Source of the DNA: QHXW01 sp963752965
GTDB taxonomy: Bacteria > Acidobacteriota > Terriglobia > Bryobacterales > Bryobacteraceae
Direction: 5' to 3'
Length of the DNA: 64,000 bases
Assembly: GCA_963752965.1 (NCBI GenBank)
Contig: CAVWAJ010000016.1
Span: 744,001 to 808,000 of the forward strand
Under the pieces are notes generated by a model. It saw nothing but the letters and a program-made list of their open reading frames with translations, searched no databases and had not been told where the DNA came from. Positions 36,521 to 45,375 of this stretch are shown here, in pieces (the stretch's first letter is position 1; each line of letters starts with the position of its first letter). The position numbers and the translations under genes are program-made.

Positions 36521-37072
36521 ATGGCATCTCAAGAAAAATCACAACCCACGTGGACCGACGTAAAGGCAAAGCTCGCGAGTTTCGACCGGAAAGGCTTGCT
36601 GGGGTTGATCCAGCATCTTTACGCCGCGCACAAAAACAATCAGATGTTTCTTCACGCTCGCTTCGGCTTGGGCGAGGACGCGCTGAGCCCTTACAGGGAA
36701 ACGATCGCTCGGTGGCTTTGGCCTGACAGTTTTCGGAACCAGGATACGTCTGTCCTCAAAGCCAAGAAAGCCATTGCCGATTACAAGAAGGCGATTGCGG
36801 ACGCCGCCGGACTGGCCGAGTTGATGGTTTTCTATTGCGAGGAGGCGTCCGGTTTTTCGAGCGATCTCGGCTATCAAGACGAGAGCTACTTCGATGCCCT
36901 GGTCCGAATGTTCAACCAGGCTGTTGCGACCGCGAACCGGTTGCCGGTCGGCAGCCGCGACGCTCTGATAGTCAGACTGGACCGGGTCCGTAGCATCAGC
37001 CACAAGCTCGGGTATGGCGTTGGCGACGACATGGATTCCATTTTCGCGAAGTACACGAAGCGTAAAGCCTGA
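36521..37072 (+). CDS. DUF6155-like hypothetical protein
   Basis: From ATG 36521 the 183-residue, mostly helical protein contains LASFDRKGLLGLIQHLYAAH and KNNQMFLHARFGLGEDALSP, the pattern of DUF6155 proteins found in many soil bacteria, followed by KKAIADYKKAIADAAGLAEL. No catalytic motif is visible. The frame remains open 13 codons upstream, but those residues are not protein-like. Cytoplasmic; function unknown. Confidence 0.68.
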   Translation: MASQEKSQPTWTDVKAKLASFDRKGLLGLIQHLYAAHKNNQMFLHARFGLGEDALSPYRETIARWLWPDSFRNQDTSVLKAKKAIADYKKAIADAAGLAELMVFYCEEASGFSSDLGYQDESYFDALVRMFNQAVATANRLPVGSRDALIVRLDRVRSISHKLGYGVGDDMDSIFAKYTKRKA

Positions 37073-37113
37073 CCAGTTCCTATCCAGCTATCCGCCGGTT
37101 TCACGTCGGCTAT

Positions 37114-37227
37114 TCAGATTCCACGCAGCCTTGCCGAAAGGACACGCCACAGCCACACCGTCAGCAGGACCAGGCCGAGCAGTATTAGGAAGGGAATCGG
37201 GTCCTGGATCACCCTCCGAATGCTCAT
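37114..37227 (-). CDS. Small single-pass membrane protein (37 aa)
   Basis: ATG 37227 is preceded by ACGGAGAGTGTGTGGG. The 37-residue product has one hydrophobic helix (DPIPFLILLGLVLLTVWLW) and a basic tail RVLSARLRGI. It follows another small membrane gene on the same strand after 15 bp. I recognise no family. Confidence 0.5.
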   Translation of the reverse strand: MSIRRVIQDPIPFLILLGLVLLTVWLWRVLSARLRGI

Positions 37228-37242
37228 CCCACACACTCTCCG

Positions 37243-37335
37243 TCAACGCCGCCGCAGCAATAGCCAAGCGGCGACCATCAAAAGGAAGACGCCCACCAGC
37301 ACAGCCGGTTCCACTCTGAGGTTGGAAAAGCGCAC
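37243..37335 (-). CDS. Small single-pass membrane protein (30 aa)
   Basis: GTG 37335 is preceded by ACAGGAGATTGTC, a good ribosome site. The 30-residue product is MRFSNLRVEPAVLVGVFLLM then VAAWLLLRRR: one helix with basic ends. Together with the next gene it forms a tandem pair of tiny membrane proteins, too short for most gene callers. Confidence 0.5.
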   Translation of the reverse strand: MRFSNLRVEPAVLVGVFLLMVAAWLLLRRR

Positions 37336-37629
37336 GACAATCTCCTGTGGCGCTACCCGACTATGACACTCTCGGTGGCGGGTGGGGGAATGCGTCCGAC
37401 TCCAGGAAGTGTGCTACCGGGGAAGCGGCCGGGGCAGGGCGATAGTCTTCCAGAGGCTCAAGCTCATCGGGCTTTTCTTGGGGCGTTGGCCGGAATATGA
37501 TTGTTGCCGGAGTAAGAATATGCGGAAGGTACTTCGAACCGCTCTCTTGATCGGCGTGCTTGCTGCCAGGTCAGACTGACTAATCTGTGGGTGAAAATTA
37601 CGCGCATCAGGGCTGTGTTCGAGGAGGCT

Positions 37630-37899
37630 ATGAAACTTGCGGCAAGTAAAATCAAGCAGGGGAACGACGAATCCCCGCGGTTCAAACTCTCTTCGTTTCC
37701 GGGGCTAATCCAGACGGGGATTCTGTGTATTGTCTTCCTCGTATGCTTCACCTCTGGCATCGCATACGACCACATTCCGCCTTGGCTTGCTTTTCTGAAG
37801 GGACCCTCCCGCGAGGGCAGCATCATCCTAGGCATCGCCGGTATGCTTGGATGCCTCATTCTGTTTCTGCTTGGCGCTCTTGTCGCCAGGTTGAAGTAG
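37630..37899 (+). CDS. Two-helix membrane protein, hypothetical
   Basis: ATG 37630 follows CGAGGAGGCT, a strong but closely spaced ribosome site; a GTG at 37591 is the alternative start. The 89-residue product has two hydrophobic helices (PGLIQTGILCIVFLVCFTSG and IILGIAGMLGCLILFLLGAL) joined by a loop with IPPWLAFLKGPSREG. No family is recognised. Confidence 0.5.
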   Translation: MKLAASKIKQGNDESPRFKLSSFPGLIQTGILCIVFLVCFTSGIAYDHIPPWLAFLKGPSREGSIILGIAGMLGCLILFLLGALVARLK

Positions 37900-38142
37900 C
37901 GTCGCCAGCTTACGGCACAGTCACTTGGGACATCAGGGCGACCGAGATTCTCTCCGGTGATACCTGTGCAGGGTATGACCTGTGGCAAGGCGACGTGCGC
38001 CGCACTGAACAACGTTGCGGCTTCAACTCGTACTCTTCCCCACTACTTCGAAAAGAATAGTGGCTAATGATAGAATTGGACTGGTCCCCATTTTTGAGAC
38101 AAACAGTTAAGACTCATTTTTCATTGAATGGAGAATTGAGTC

Positions 38143-38487
38143 ATGGGATTGTCACGCAGGCAGTTCACGCAGGAGTTTAAGCTGGCCGCCGTCCGGCGGC
38201 TGGAACAAGGGGTATCAATTGCCGAGGTGGCGCGCGGGCTGGAAGTGAACCCGAACGTGCTGCACCGATGGCGCCGGGAGTTCCGCCAGGGTCCGGGCAA
38301 CGCATTTCCAGGTAATGGAAAACAGCGCTGGTCCGAAGGCCGGGTGGCGGAACTGGAACGGAAGGTCGGCCAGCAGGCGCTGGAAATCGATTTTTTGAAG
38401 GGGTGCTTGCAGCACATCGAGGAACAGCGGATGTTGCAGGCACTGGCTGGGAATCCGCGGTCTTCCGGAAGGTCAAAGAAGAAGTGA
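38143..38487 (+). CDS. IS3 transposase orfA
   Basis: The 114-residue protein has the IS3 helix-turn-helix (RQFTQEFKLAAVRRLEQGVS, then IAEVARGLEVNPNVLHRWRR) and a leucine-zipper-like helix (AELERKVGQQALEIDFLKGC). It overlaps orfB by about 85 bp in a different frame, the usual layout for producing an OrfAB fusion by -1 frameshifting. Confidence 0.9.
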   Translation: MGLSRRQFTQEFKLAAVRRLEQGVSIAEVARGLEVNPNVLHRWRREFRQGPGNAFPGNGKQRWSEGRVAELERKVGQQALEIDFLKGCLQHIEEQRMLQALAGNPRSSGRSKKK

Positions 38488-39335
38488 GGGCCAGCGGCGG
38501 ACTGACGATCAAGCGGATGGTGAAACTGGCCCGGGTGAGCCGGGCCAGCTACTATCGCTTCGACGAGAATGGGAAATCGGGCTCCGATTCCGATATGGAT
38601 CTGCGCGACGCGATCCAGCGGGTGGCGCTGGAATGGCCCAGTTACGGACGTCGGCGCATCACCCGCGAGTTGCATCGGCGCGGGCGGGCGGTGAACTGGA
38701 AACGTGTGTACCGGCTGATGGGTGAGGACAATCTACTCTGTGTGCGGAAGCGGAGGTTCGTCGTGACGACCGATTCCAATCATGGGCGGAAGGTCTACCC
38801 GAACCTGGCGCGGCAGATGGTGCTGACCGATGTCGATCAGCTCTGGCGCGCCGATATCACCTACATCAGGCTTCGCGAAGAGTTCGTGTTTCTGGCTGTC
38901 GTTCTGGACGCTTACTCGCGCCGCGTGATCGGCTGGGCGCTGGACCGGACGCTCGAAGATGAACTGACGCTGAGCGCACTGCGCATGGCCTTGTCACGGC
39001 GGGTAGTCGAACCGGGTCTGGTGCATCATTCCGATCGCGGCTCGCAATACGCCAGCGGCGACTACACCGGACTTCTCAAAGAGAACGGTGTTCAGATCAG
39101 CATGTCGCGCAAGGGTAATCCGTGGGATAACGCGGCCTGCGAATCATTCATGAAAACCCTGAAATATGAGGAGGTTCACCGCAACGAATACCGGGATCTG
39201 ACCGAAGCGCGGTGCGAAATCGGCACGTTTCTGGAGAAGGTCTACAACCAAAAGCGTCTTCACTCCGCTCTCGGTTACTTGCCGCCGGCGGAGTTCGAAG
39301 ACAAGCTCCGAGCGGCTGCGGGAGCGCAGGCATGA
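38403..39335 (+). CDS. IS3 transposase orfB (integrase core)
   Basis: A 310-codon frame with the rve DDE core: LWRADITYIRLREEFVFLAV (first Asp), GLVHHSDRGSQYASGDYTGL (second Asp) and RKGNPWDNAACESFMKTLKY (Glu), ending NQKRLHSALGYLPPAEFE. The protein is normally made as an OrfAB fusion, so the nominal first codon is not a true start. The frame is intact and the element may be active. Confidence 0.92.
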   Translation: MLAAHRGTADVAGTGWESAVFRKVKEEVRASGGLTIKRMVKLARVSRASYYRFDENGKSGSDSDMDLRDAIQRVALEWPSYGRRRITRELHRRGRAVNWKRVYRLMGEDNLLCVRKRRFVVTTDSNHGRKVYPNLARQMVLTDVDQLWRADITYIRLREEFVFLAVVLDAYSRRVIGWALDRTLEDELTLSALRMALSRRVVEPGLVHHSDRGSQYASGDYTGLLKENGVQISMSRKGNPWDNAACESFMKTLKYEEVHRNEYRDLTEARCEIGTFLEKVYNQKRLHSALGYLPPAEFEDKLRAAAGAQA

Positions 39336-39717
39336 AACTGACCGTGCGTTTTCTCAGGCATGGCGGAATCTGTCGGCCGATGTGTTCCTACTTCAAAAGC
39401 CTGGACCGAAGTACCGCTTTCCGGCCGGGGTCGGCCCAGACTGTTAAGGACGCACCGGAAGTTCTACGCCCTACTCATCGTCGCGACGAGTTCCGACCGG
39501 CTATTCCTCAGCGGGGTGCTCGCCAGCAGAGCCCGCCTCCGCTTCACCGGCACGCCCATCCTAAATCCGTTCCGGGATCGGCCACAATGAATTTACAGCG
39601 AACGGTCAACAGTGTCTTAACTGTTTGTCTCAGCCCAGGGGACCACCCCAAATCGAGGCGCATTCGGTAAGCACCACGAATGTGAAATCAACATTCGACG
39701 GGGGAGACTTTACGACA

Positions 39718-39925
39718 TGGCAAGATACAATGCAGGCTTTCTTCGGGCTGCGTTAATCGGCTACGAAAGTGAGAAGGCCAAGATACAAGCGGCCATCTCA
39801 GAGATCATCGGTCCGCACGGTCCTCGGCTACGTTGTGGACCACGTGGTGCCCCTGAAGCGCGGCGGCGCTGACCGATCCGAGCAACATCCAGCGGCAGGG
39901 CAATGAAGACGCGAATCAGTGTTGC
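39718..39925 (+). pseudogene. Fused remnants: small helical protein N-terminus and HNH endonuclease C-terminus
   Basis: ATG 39718 follows GGGGGAGACTTTACGAC. It begins MARYNAGFLRAALIGYESEK then AKIQAAISEIIG, similar to the start of the small protein at 48487-48840. From 39826 another frame reads GYVVDHVVPLKRGGAD, and after one further shift PSNIQRQGNEDANQ, matching the His-containing C-terminus of HNH nucleases (DHIxPLxxGGxDxxxNxQ). Neither part is complete. Confidence 0.5.
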
Positions 39926-39971
39926 CGATTCCGCCCGCTGGTGATACGTTGTCAGGACGAACGGAGAAAAC

Positions 39972-40335
39972 ATGAAGCGTCTACTGTTAGCCCTTGTTCT
40001 CTCGTTGTGTTCTCTGCGTCTTCCTGCGGAAGAGAGCCTCTCGGCTCGCGAAGCTTCCAAACACGTCGGAGAGCGCGCAACCGTTTGTGGGCTGGTTGCC
40101 AGTACTCACTTCGCCACGCGCAGCAAGGGGCAACCAACCTTTCTCAATCTGGACGAGCCATACCCGAAGGCGGTTTTCACGGTGCTGATCCGGGGGGGAG
40201 GACCGGCCCAAGTTTGGGGAACCAGAAGTTCGGTTCCGCGACAAGCGGATCTGCGCCACGGGCGAGATCAAGCTCTATCAGGGCGTCGCTGAAATCGTTG
40301 CCGGAGAACCCGCTCAAATACGGATGGAGAAGTAA
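39972..40335 (+). pseudogene. Small secreted OB-fold-like protein, frameshifted in a G7 run
   Basis: ATG 39972 is preceded by CGGAGAAAAC. A signal peptide (LLLALVLSLCSLRLPAE) is followed by ASKHVGERATVCGLVASTHF and KGQPTFLNLDEPYPKAVFTV. The remainder, EVRFRDKRICATGEIKLYQG and VAEIVAGEPAQI, lies in another frame and stops at 40335. The switch fits the GGGGGGG at 40192-40198. The repaired product of about 120 residues belongs to small periplasmic nucleic-acid-binding-like OB folds. Confidence 0.68.
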
Positions 40336-40377
40336 CTTTTCAGTGAGAGGAAATCACTCGTCAGCCACTTCTCTCGC

Positions 40378-40560
40378 ATGACCACCGAAAACATCTCCGA
40401 TCACGATTTGGAACGCTACTACCTCGGCATGGTGATCGACGAGGAAGAGTTGGCTCCGCTGGAGGAGCATCTGCTCTGGTGCGCATGGTGCGTGGAGCGT
40501 GCCGAGGAGACGCAGGATTACGTGGATGCGATGCGCGTGGCTTCAATGGGAGGGGGGTGA
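40378..40560 (+). CDS. Short zinc-finger (anti-sigma-like) protein
   Basis: This 60-residue protein, starting at ATG 40378, contains SDHDLERYYLGMVIDEEELA and the ZAS-type signature H31-LLW-C35-AW-C38. The length is very short and there is no sigma factor gene adjacent. Similar mini-ZAS proteins are common in Acidobacteriota. Zinc binding is inferred from the motif. Confidence 0.7.
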   Translation: MTTENISDHDLERYYLGMVIDEEELAPLEEHLLWCAWCVERAEETQDYVDAMRVASMGGG

Positions 40561-40733
40561 TTCCGGGTCTGCCAAAATCGTCAGTTCTGGCCCTCGAATT
40601 ATGCAGCTACCGGTACCTGGACGGAGGCGGGTACATTCGCCACAGAAAAATCTGGCTCGGCTGGTCGATAAGAATAAGTAAGGAGGCGCAATGCCGTTGG
40701 CCCCGTGTAGCCCTGGCCTAGGAGCGTTCGGTT

Positions 40734-41021
40734 ATGGACGTTGCACCGATTCAAACCCCGCCGCAAGTCGCAGCGCCCAGCCCCGTCTCCATCTCCGCCG
40801 AACAGCAGGCCGAAAATCGGCAACTGATCCAGGCCGTTCACGCCGTCAACGCTGCCGAGTTGTTCGGCAAGGACACTGAATTGACCTTCGCATTCGATCG
40901 CACTGCGCGGCGCGCCCTGATCCGCCTAGTGAATCGCAAGACGGGAAAAGAGATCCGTCTGATCCCCGCCGAGGAACTGTTGGGCCTGGCCTCTTCCCCC
41001 GATGCCTCGACCGAGGAATGA
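40734..41021 (+). CDS. FlaG-like protein
   Basis: A 95-residue protein whose C-terminal half matches FlaG: AVNAAELFGKDTELTFAFDR then LIRLVNRKTGKEIRLIPAEE, the usual 'L.F..d........vvD..TgE.IR.IP.E' pattern. The N-terminus is Pro/Gln-rich. FlaG influences flagellar filament length, but no flagellar genes are nearby, so the role here is uncertain. A TAGGAGC site precedes the ATG by 11 bases. Confidence 0.6.
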   Translation: MDVAPIQTPPQVAAPSPVSISAEQQAENRQLIQAVHAVNAAELFGKDTELTFAFDRTARRALIRLVNRKTGKEIRLIPAEELLGLASSPDASTEE

Positions 41022-41475
41022 GAGCTTTCTCTCAGTGGGCAATGGGGTGTCGCTCTTGGTTTGAAACGGTAGCCTTGGACGTTGCTTTATGCTTCAACCG
41101 TGTCGCTAAGCGGACACTGCGCCCAATGTAGTGGCAGGGGCGCTCCGCGAATTGCTGAGCAGGTGCGCCAGCGTTGGACGCGAACCGGAACTTCCGCGAG
41201 AACGCCCTTGTTTGCATTGTGGGTCAACGGGCCCGCACATTGAAATCGGGCGATCACCCGGCTAGAAATACGCTGTGTCGAATCTAGCCTGGACGTGTTG
41301 CGGCCTTCTGCTTGAGTGGCCCGAGACCTGAGCGCCAGGCAGCGCGGCGCTGATGGCTGCTACGGGCGGGCGTTTGAGTCCCTTCCGGCGTCCGCCGCCC
41401 TGGGCCACTCCGACTCTGATGCATTGACACGCGCAACCTTCGAGGTATAACGTCGGGCGTTGAAAGGAGCGCACC
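41022..41475. other. Intergenic stretch without a supported gene
   Basis: Frames in this interval are short, rich in Arg/Ser/Pro and have no ribosome sites. I see nothing assignable. Confidence 0.4.
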
Positions 41476-41685
41476 ATGATGGAAAGACACATTGCCCCTT
41501 GGACTTACTGGCTGGGTGTAGTCTGCCTCGTTATCTCTTTCGTTTGGCGAGTGGTCAGGCTGTGGCTTGGACCCATCCGAGGGATCGATCTCGCCCCGAT
41601 GACCCTATATAAGGCCTCGCTGTTACTTTTCGTGGCAGCGATCGCTACGTCGACCTACACCTGGATGAAGAGTCAGCGGCCTTAA
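41476..41685 (+). CDS. Small two-helix membrane protein
   Basis: ATG 41476 is preceded by GAAAGGAGCGCACC, a strong ribosome site. The 69-residue product has two hydrophobic helices (WLGVVCLVISFVWRVVRLWL and LYKASLLLFVAAIATSTYTW). No family is recognised; probably a genuine small inner-membrane protein. Confidence 0.6.
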   Translation: MMERHIAPWTYWLGVVCLVISFVWRVVRLWLGPIRGIDLAPMTLYKASLLLFVAAIATSTYTWMKSQRP

Positions 41686-42381
41686 AAGGCCGTCGAACGG
41701 CTTGAATCCGCAGCGCCGGAACTCGCCGATGGCCAGCGCCGCGCGTTTTAACTTAAGTGCAATTGATGATGGCTCGCCGATCCCGGACAATGTGAGCAGG
41801 CGATCTGGTAGGGCCCCATAAGCCAATGAAGGACAAGTCGATGCTCTGGATGGCCACTTTTGGAGTGGCGCTGTTTCTGTTCTTCGCGTGTCCGCCAGTA
41901 AGGCGTCGTACAGATCGAGCCGCAAGAGCGTGCTGGAGCCAAATTCGGGCCAAACTACCGCGCGGAGCTACGCATCCAGCCCGTCGGCCCAGCAGTTCCC
42001 ACCCCGTCCCTTCCGCGTAGCAGCGGGCTGAGACGACTGAGATGGGCGGCCATTTCAATACCAGGCTCGTCCCGTCGGACACTCCAGCGAGTACGACCCA
42101 CGAGGATCAAGTGGGCAGCCGAGACGAGCAAGCTGGAGATAGCTTCCGGATGTCGACAATCCATCCGGACCTGGCTTGTCAGAGCTGCTTTGCCGGTGCT
42201 TCTAATTTGAGAGATCCGACGCCCGCCCGGTTTTCGCGGCACGCGCGGCTTATTTTCAACAACTGGCCAACATCTCCGGCCAAACCATAGTATTGTTGTC
42301 GGGTACACTCCAAACGCCGGACCGGCTCTGCCGTCGCTGGAGCGCCCGATCCAACGGGCCGACAAAACGTCCAGCGACCTC
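41686..42381. other. Long stretch before the radical SAM gene; only a doubtful small ORF
   Basis: A frame from ATG 41826 begins MKDKSMLWMATFGVALFLFF, giving a signal-like helix, then turns into Arg/Pro-rich sequence and lacks a ribosome site. No other coding evidence was seen. Confidence 0.35.
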
Positions 42382-43977
42382 ATGAAAATCCTACTTTACA
42401 ATCCGGACAACGGCGTGACCGGCAACTTCATGCCACATCTATGGATGTTCCTCCTTCAGGCGCGCACGCCTCCGGGCCACGAAGTCCTGCTCCTGGATGG
42501 CAACGCGCAACCGATGAATGACACTGAACTCGTTCGGTTCGTGAAGGACCGGAAGATCGGTCTGGTCGGAATCGGCGCCATGACGCGGATGATTGCGAGG
42601 GCTTACCGGGCAGCGGACGCTCTCCGCGCCGCCGGGGTCAAGGTAGTGATGGGCGGACCCCACGTCACGGAGGTACCGGACGAAGCGCTGGGGCGTAGCG
42701 GAGGACCTCGCCATGCCGACGCCGTGGCTCTCGGGGAAGCCGATGAGACATGGCCGAAGATTGTCGGAGATGCCGCCCGCGGCCAATTGAAAGATGTGTA
42801 CGCGCCGGTGGACGCTTTCGGCCAGGATCGCAAACCCAACCTTGGAGAGTACCCGAAGATTCCGTGGGAATCTCTCGATCTCGATCAGTTCAACAGAATT
42901 CCCGCAGTCTTCCGCCCAATCATGAGACATTTTGGGGTCCAATGGGAAAAGTTCCACCTCATCCCCATTGAATCCGGACGCGGCTGCCCCTACGGGTGCG
43001 AGTTTTGCACCGTCACGGGCTTCTTTGGAGACTCCATTCGTTTTCGATCCAACCAGAGCGTCGTGGATGAGATGTTGCGGTTGAAAGCATGCGCGCGCCA
43101 GAACCGCGGAAAAGTGGCCGTCTTCTTCGTGGATGACAATTTCGCCATCAACGTGAAACGCACGAAGTCGCTGCTGCGTGACATCATCGCCGCCGGCGCT
43201 CAGCTTGCATGGGTCGCCCAGATCAGTGCCAACTTGCTGCGCGACGAAGAGCTAGTTGATCTCATCGCGGAGTCCGGAGGGAAGTGGATCTTCATTGGCA
43301 TGGAATCGCTGGACCCGGCCAACCTGGCAAACGTCAACAAGAGCTTCAACAAACCAAATGAGTATCGTCCCGTGCTAGAGCGATTGGCCCAGCGCCACGT
43401 TTATGCGATTACGTCTTTCATCTTTGGCCTTGATAACGATACGGCCGGCGTCGCCGAACGCACCCTGAGCCAGATTCGTGAATGGCCACCGGGGCTGCCC
43501 GTCTTCGGCCAGATCACACCGTTTCCATCAACTCCTCTTTACACACGCCTCGCCAAGGAAGGGCGGCTTACTCGTCCCACGCATTGGCTCGATTTCGCGC
43601 CATTCCATATGGCGCATACGCCACTGAAGATGACCATTCCCGAAGTGCATACCGAAGTGCAGTACGCATGGAGCAATTCTTACAGCCCCGCCGCCACGAA
43701 GAGAGCCCTCGAATCGATTGCGGACGCGCCGGTGCCCTACAAGATCAGCCACCTTGTGGCGCGGCTCTGTTTTCGCGGCATCTACTTCCCGCAAAAGGGC
43801 GCGCTCGCGTGGGTGAAGGTGCTCTTGGAAAACCGGAATAACATCTTCAGCCTCGTCCGCGGATCCTTCACGAACTGGCGCGGATCAACCGCTGAGGGAG
43901 TTAGGCTGGAGTTTGATGCGGGCGTGGGCCGCGAAAGTTGCTCAGCGTTTGCCGAGGATCCGTCGCGCACAACGTGA
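42382..43977 (+). CDS. B12-binding-domain radical SAM protein
   Basis: The 531-residue protein has an N-terminal cobalamin-binding Rossmann domain (residues 1-140: MKILLYNPDNGVTGNFMPHL, GLVGIGAMTRMIARAYRAAD, VKVVMGGPHVTEVPDEAL). The radical SAM core has the cluster motif C202-PYGC206-EFC209, the GGE-like stretch IFIGMESLDPANL, and a C-terminal helical region. The family catalyses methylations or ring changes on unactivated carbons, for example in hopanoid or tetrapyrrole pathways. The classical B12-ligand DxHxxG is not evident. It stands alone, so the substrate cannot be inferred. Confidence 0.85.
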   Translation: MKILLYNPDNGVTGNFMPHLWMFLLQARTPPGHEVLLLDGNAQPMNDTELVRFVKDRKIGLVGIGAMTRMIARAYRAADALRAAGVKVVMGGPHVTEVPDEALGRSGGPRHADAVALGEADETWPKIVGDAARGQLKDVYAPVDAFGQDRKPNLGEYPKIPWESLDLDQFNRIPAVFRPIMRHFGVQWEKFHLIPIESGRGCPYGCEFCTVTGFFGDSIRFRSNQSVVDEMLRLKACARQNRGKVAVFFVDDNFAINVKRTKSLLRDIIAAGAQLAWVAQISANLLRDEELVDLIAESGGKWIFIGMESLDPANLANVNKSFNKPNEYRPVLERLAQRHVYAITSFIFGLDNDTAGVAERTLSQIREWPPGLPVFGQITPFPSTPLYTRLAKEGRLTRPTHWLDFAPFHMAHTPLKMTIPEVHTEVQYAWSNSYSPAATKRALESIADAPVPYKISHLVARLCFRGIYFPQKGALAWVKVLLENRNNIFSLVRGSFTNWRGSTAEGVRLEFDAGVGRESCSAFAEDPSRTT

Positions 43978-44087
43978 CATTCCGGGGGTATGACCGCGTA
44001 CCTGGAAGTTGTCGGAGGAGGCCAGGGGCCGCAATGCTGGCGCTTGAGTTGATACACTCAGTCTGATCAATCCGGGCGAAGCGTCGA

Positions 44088-44354
44088 ATGAGCAACCGCA
44101 ATGACGACCGACGACGTGACCGCCCGTCGCGCTATTCCCGCGAGCAGCAACCCATCCAGCCACGCGTCACCGATCAGGAAATCCAGAAGTGGATCTCGCG
44201 CCAGCACGGCTTTGTGCCCGAGAGCGCGTGGATTCTGCACTGCAAAGAGCAGTTCGGCCTAGTAGCGCCGGGAACCGCGCCCGGGGAGAATCCATGCCCG
44301 ACGGAAAGGGTTGCGGCGATTAAGCAAGCGTTCCGGCGGTTCGGGCTGCTCTGA
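44088..44354 (+). CDS. Conserved hypothetical protein (88 aa)
   Basis: The product starts with a very basic, disordered region (MSNRNDDRRRDRPSRYSREQ). It continues with a compact helical part VTDQEIQKWISRQHGFVPES then AWILHCKEQFGL, a pattern I associate with small acidobacterial proteins of unknown function. It ends after ERVAAIKQAFRRFGLL. The DNA-binding-like charge suggests a nucleic-acid partner, which is inference only. Confidence 0.6.
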   Translation: MSNRNDDRRRDRPSRYSREQQPIQPRVTDQEIQKWISRQHGFVPESAWILHCKEQFGLVAPGTAPGENPCPTERVAAIKQAFRRFGLL

Positions 44355-44590
44355 CGGATCAGATCCGAAAACTAGACTCCGACACGGACGGACTCCTTCC
44401 ACAATTGGCGTTCAAGGGACTGATCCGGATTGTTGGACGGGCTGTTCGCGACAGCTATCTCCCGCATCAATCAGTTCACTCTCGAAAGCGTGATGGGTGG
44501 TTTTGCGTGTTCTGGCTAAGCGGCCGTTAACGGTAGCCCGGTCTTCAGCCCCTTTAGCCGCTGCCGTTTCCGTGCCTTGGGGCTGATGGG

Positions 44591-44876
44591 GTGAACTACA
44601 CCGAATCGATGCCGCTTGCTCCCTCTACCTGGCTGGGCTGGGTCCCGATCCTCTCATTGATCGGTGCCGGAGGCATGGGCGAGGTCTATCGAGCACTGGA
44701 TACCAAGCTCGGGTGTGATATCGCGATCAAAGTCCTGCCCGGTGCGTTTGCCGACGATGCTGCGAATGGCGCACGTTGAGCGGGAGGCGCAAGTTCTGGC
44801 GTCGCTGAACCATCCGAGTATCGCGGCCATTTACGGCCTCGAAGAGTCGGAAAGTGTGCGGGAACGCAAAGGCTGA
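44591..44876 (+). pseudogene. N-terminal scrap of a Ser/Thr protein kinase
   Basis: The plus strand encodes ILSLIGAGGMGEVYRALDTK and LGCDIAIKVLPGAFADDA, which contain the Gly-rich loop and catalytic Lys of PknB-type kinases. After a one-base shift it continues with HVEREAQVLASLNHPSIAAI and YGLEESE, then stops at 44876. The catalytic HRD and DFG regions are absent, so it is a relic of the large kinase family typical of Acidobacteriota. Confidence 0.75.
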
Positions 44877-44981
44877 GGTGACGTTGTTCCCATCGATAGA
44901 TCGGGCGGCGCTCCAAGAGCTATCGTCTGACAGCGCCCAATCTCTGTCGGTTGGTCCGTTCGGGCCGTGCGGGAGCGGTGG

Positions 44982-45179
44982 TCATCTGGGTTGCTCGATG
45001 GGTGGCCCGATTTCAGAGATTTCGTCATCTCGATAGGCGTCAGCAATTCCGATTACCTGCCAAGCTTCGCCGTCCCACCGAGCGGGCTCCCAACCACCAT
45101 CCCGGAATCGAACCCAGTAGTAGCCTTTGGGTCTCACGCAGGCACCCTCCTCACCGTCGTCCTGGTAATCCCCCGCCAT
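44982..45179 (-). CDS. Small hypothetical protein with a YYWVRF motif
   Basis: A 65-residue minus-strand frame, from ATG 45179, reads KGYYWVRFRDGGWEPARWDG and EAWQVIGIADAYRDDEISEI then GPPIEQP. This resembles small phage- or plasmid-type proteins with a W-x-P-x-x-W-D core. The frame remains protein-like for 20 codons upstream (DDPLTVGKGHAYSLIAP) before a stop, without a start codon. The 5' end may be damaged or use a rare start. Confidence 0.45.
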   Translation of the reverse strand: MAGDYQDDGEEGACVRPKGYYWVRFRDGGWEPARWDGEAWQVIGIADAYRDDEISEIGPPIEQPR

Positions 45180-45375
45180 AGGCGCAATCAGGCTGTACGC
45201 GTGACCCTTGCCTACCGTCAGTGGGTCATCTAGGGTTTCGCCTCTAGATCATCCCCTGTCGCACCACGGACCCCAGCACGTCGCAGGGCTGCACACCGAG
45301 CGCCAAACGAATGCCGATTTCGTGCTTATGGAAGCCCCATTGAGAGAGCGGCCAGTCGCTCGTTGTCCTCGACAG

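Larger units (their letters stand above)
38082..39645 (+). mobile_element. IS3-family insertion sequence
   Basis: Left end TGGTCCCCATTTTTGAGACA then AACAGTTAAGAC (38082-38113). The complement of the right end reads TGGTCCCCTGGGCTGAGACA with the same continuation (39613-39645). Total length is 1564 bp, longer than most IS3 elements, because about 280 bp lies between the orfB stop (39335) and the right repeat. No target duplication is seen. Confidence 0.88.

Noticed and set aside
40691..40879. ORF with an excellent GTAAGGAGG ribosome site before ATG
   Set aside because: The product is Arg/Ser/Pro-rich and overlaps the FlaG-like gene in another frame; the ribosome site may be left from a lost gene.
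45085..45115. A TPsiC-like GGTTCGATTCC on the minus strand suggesting a tRNA
   Set aside because: No acceptor or anticodon stem pairs with it within 90 nt, and it lies inside the YYWVRF reading frame.
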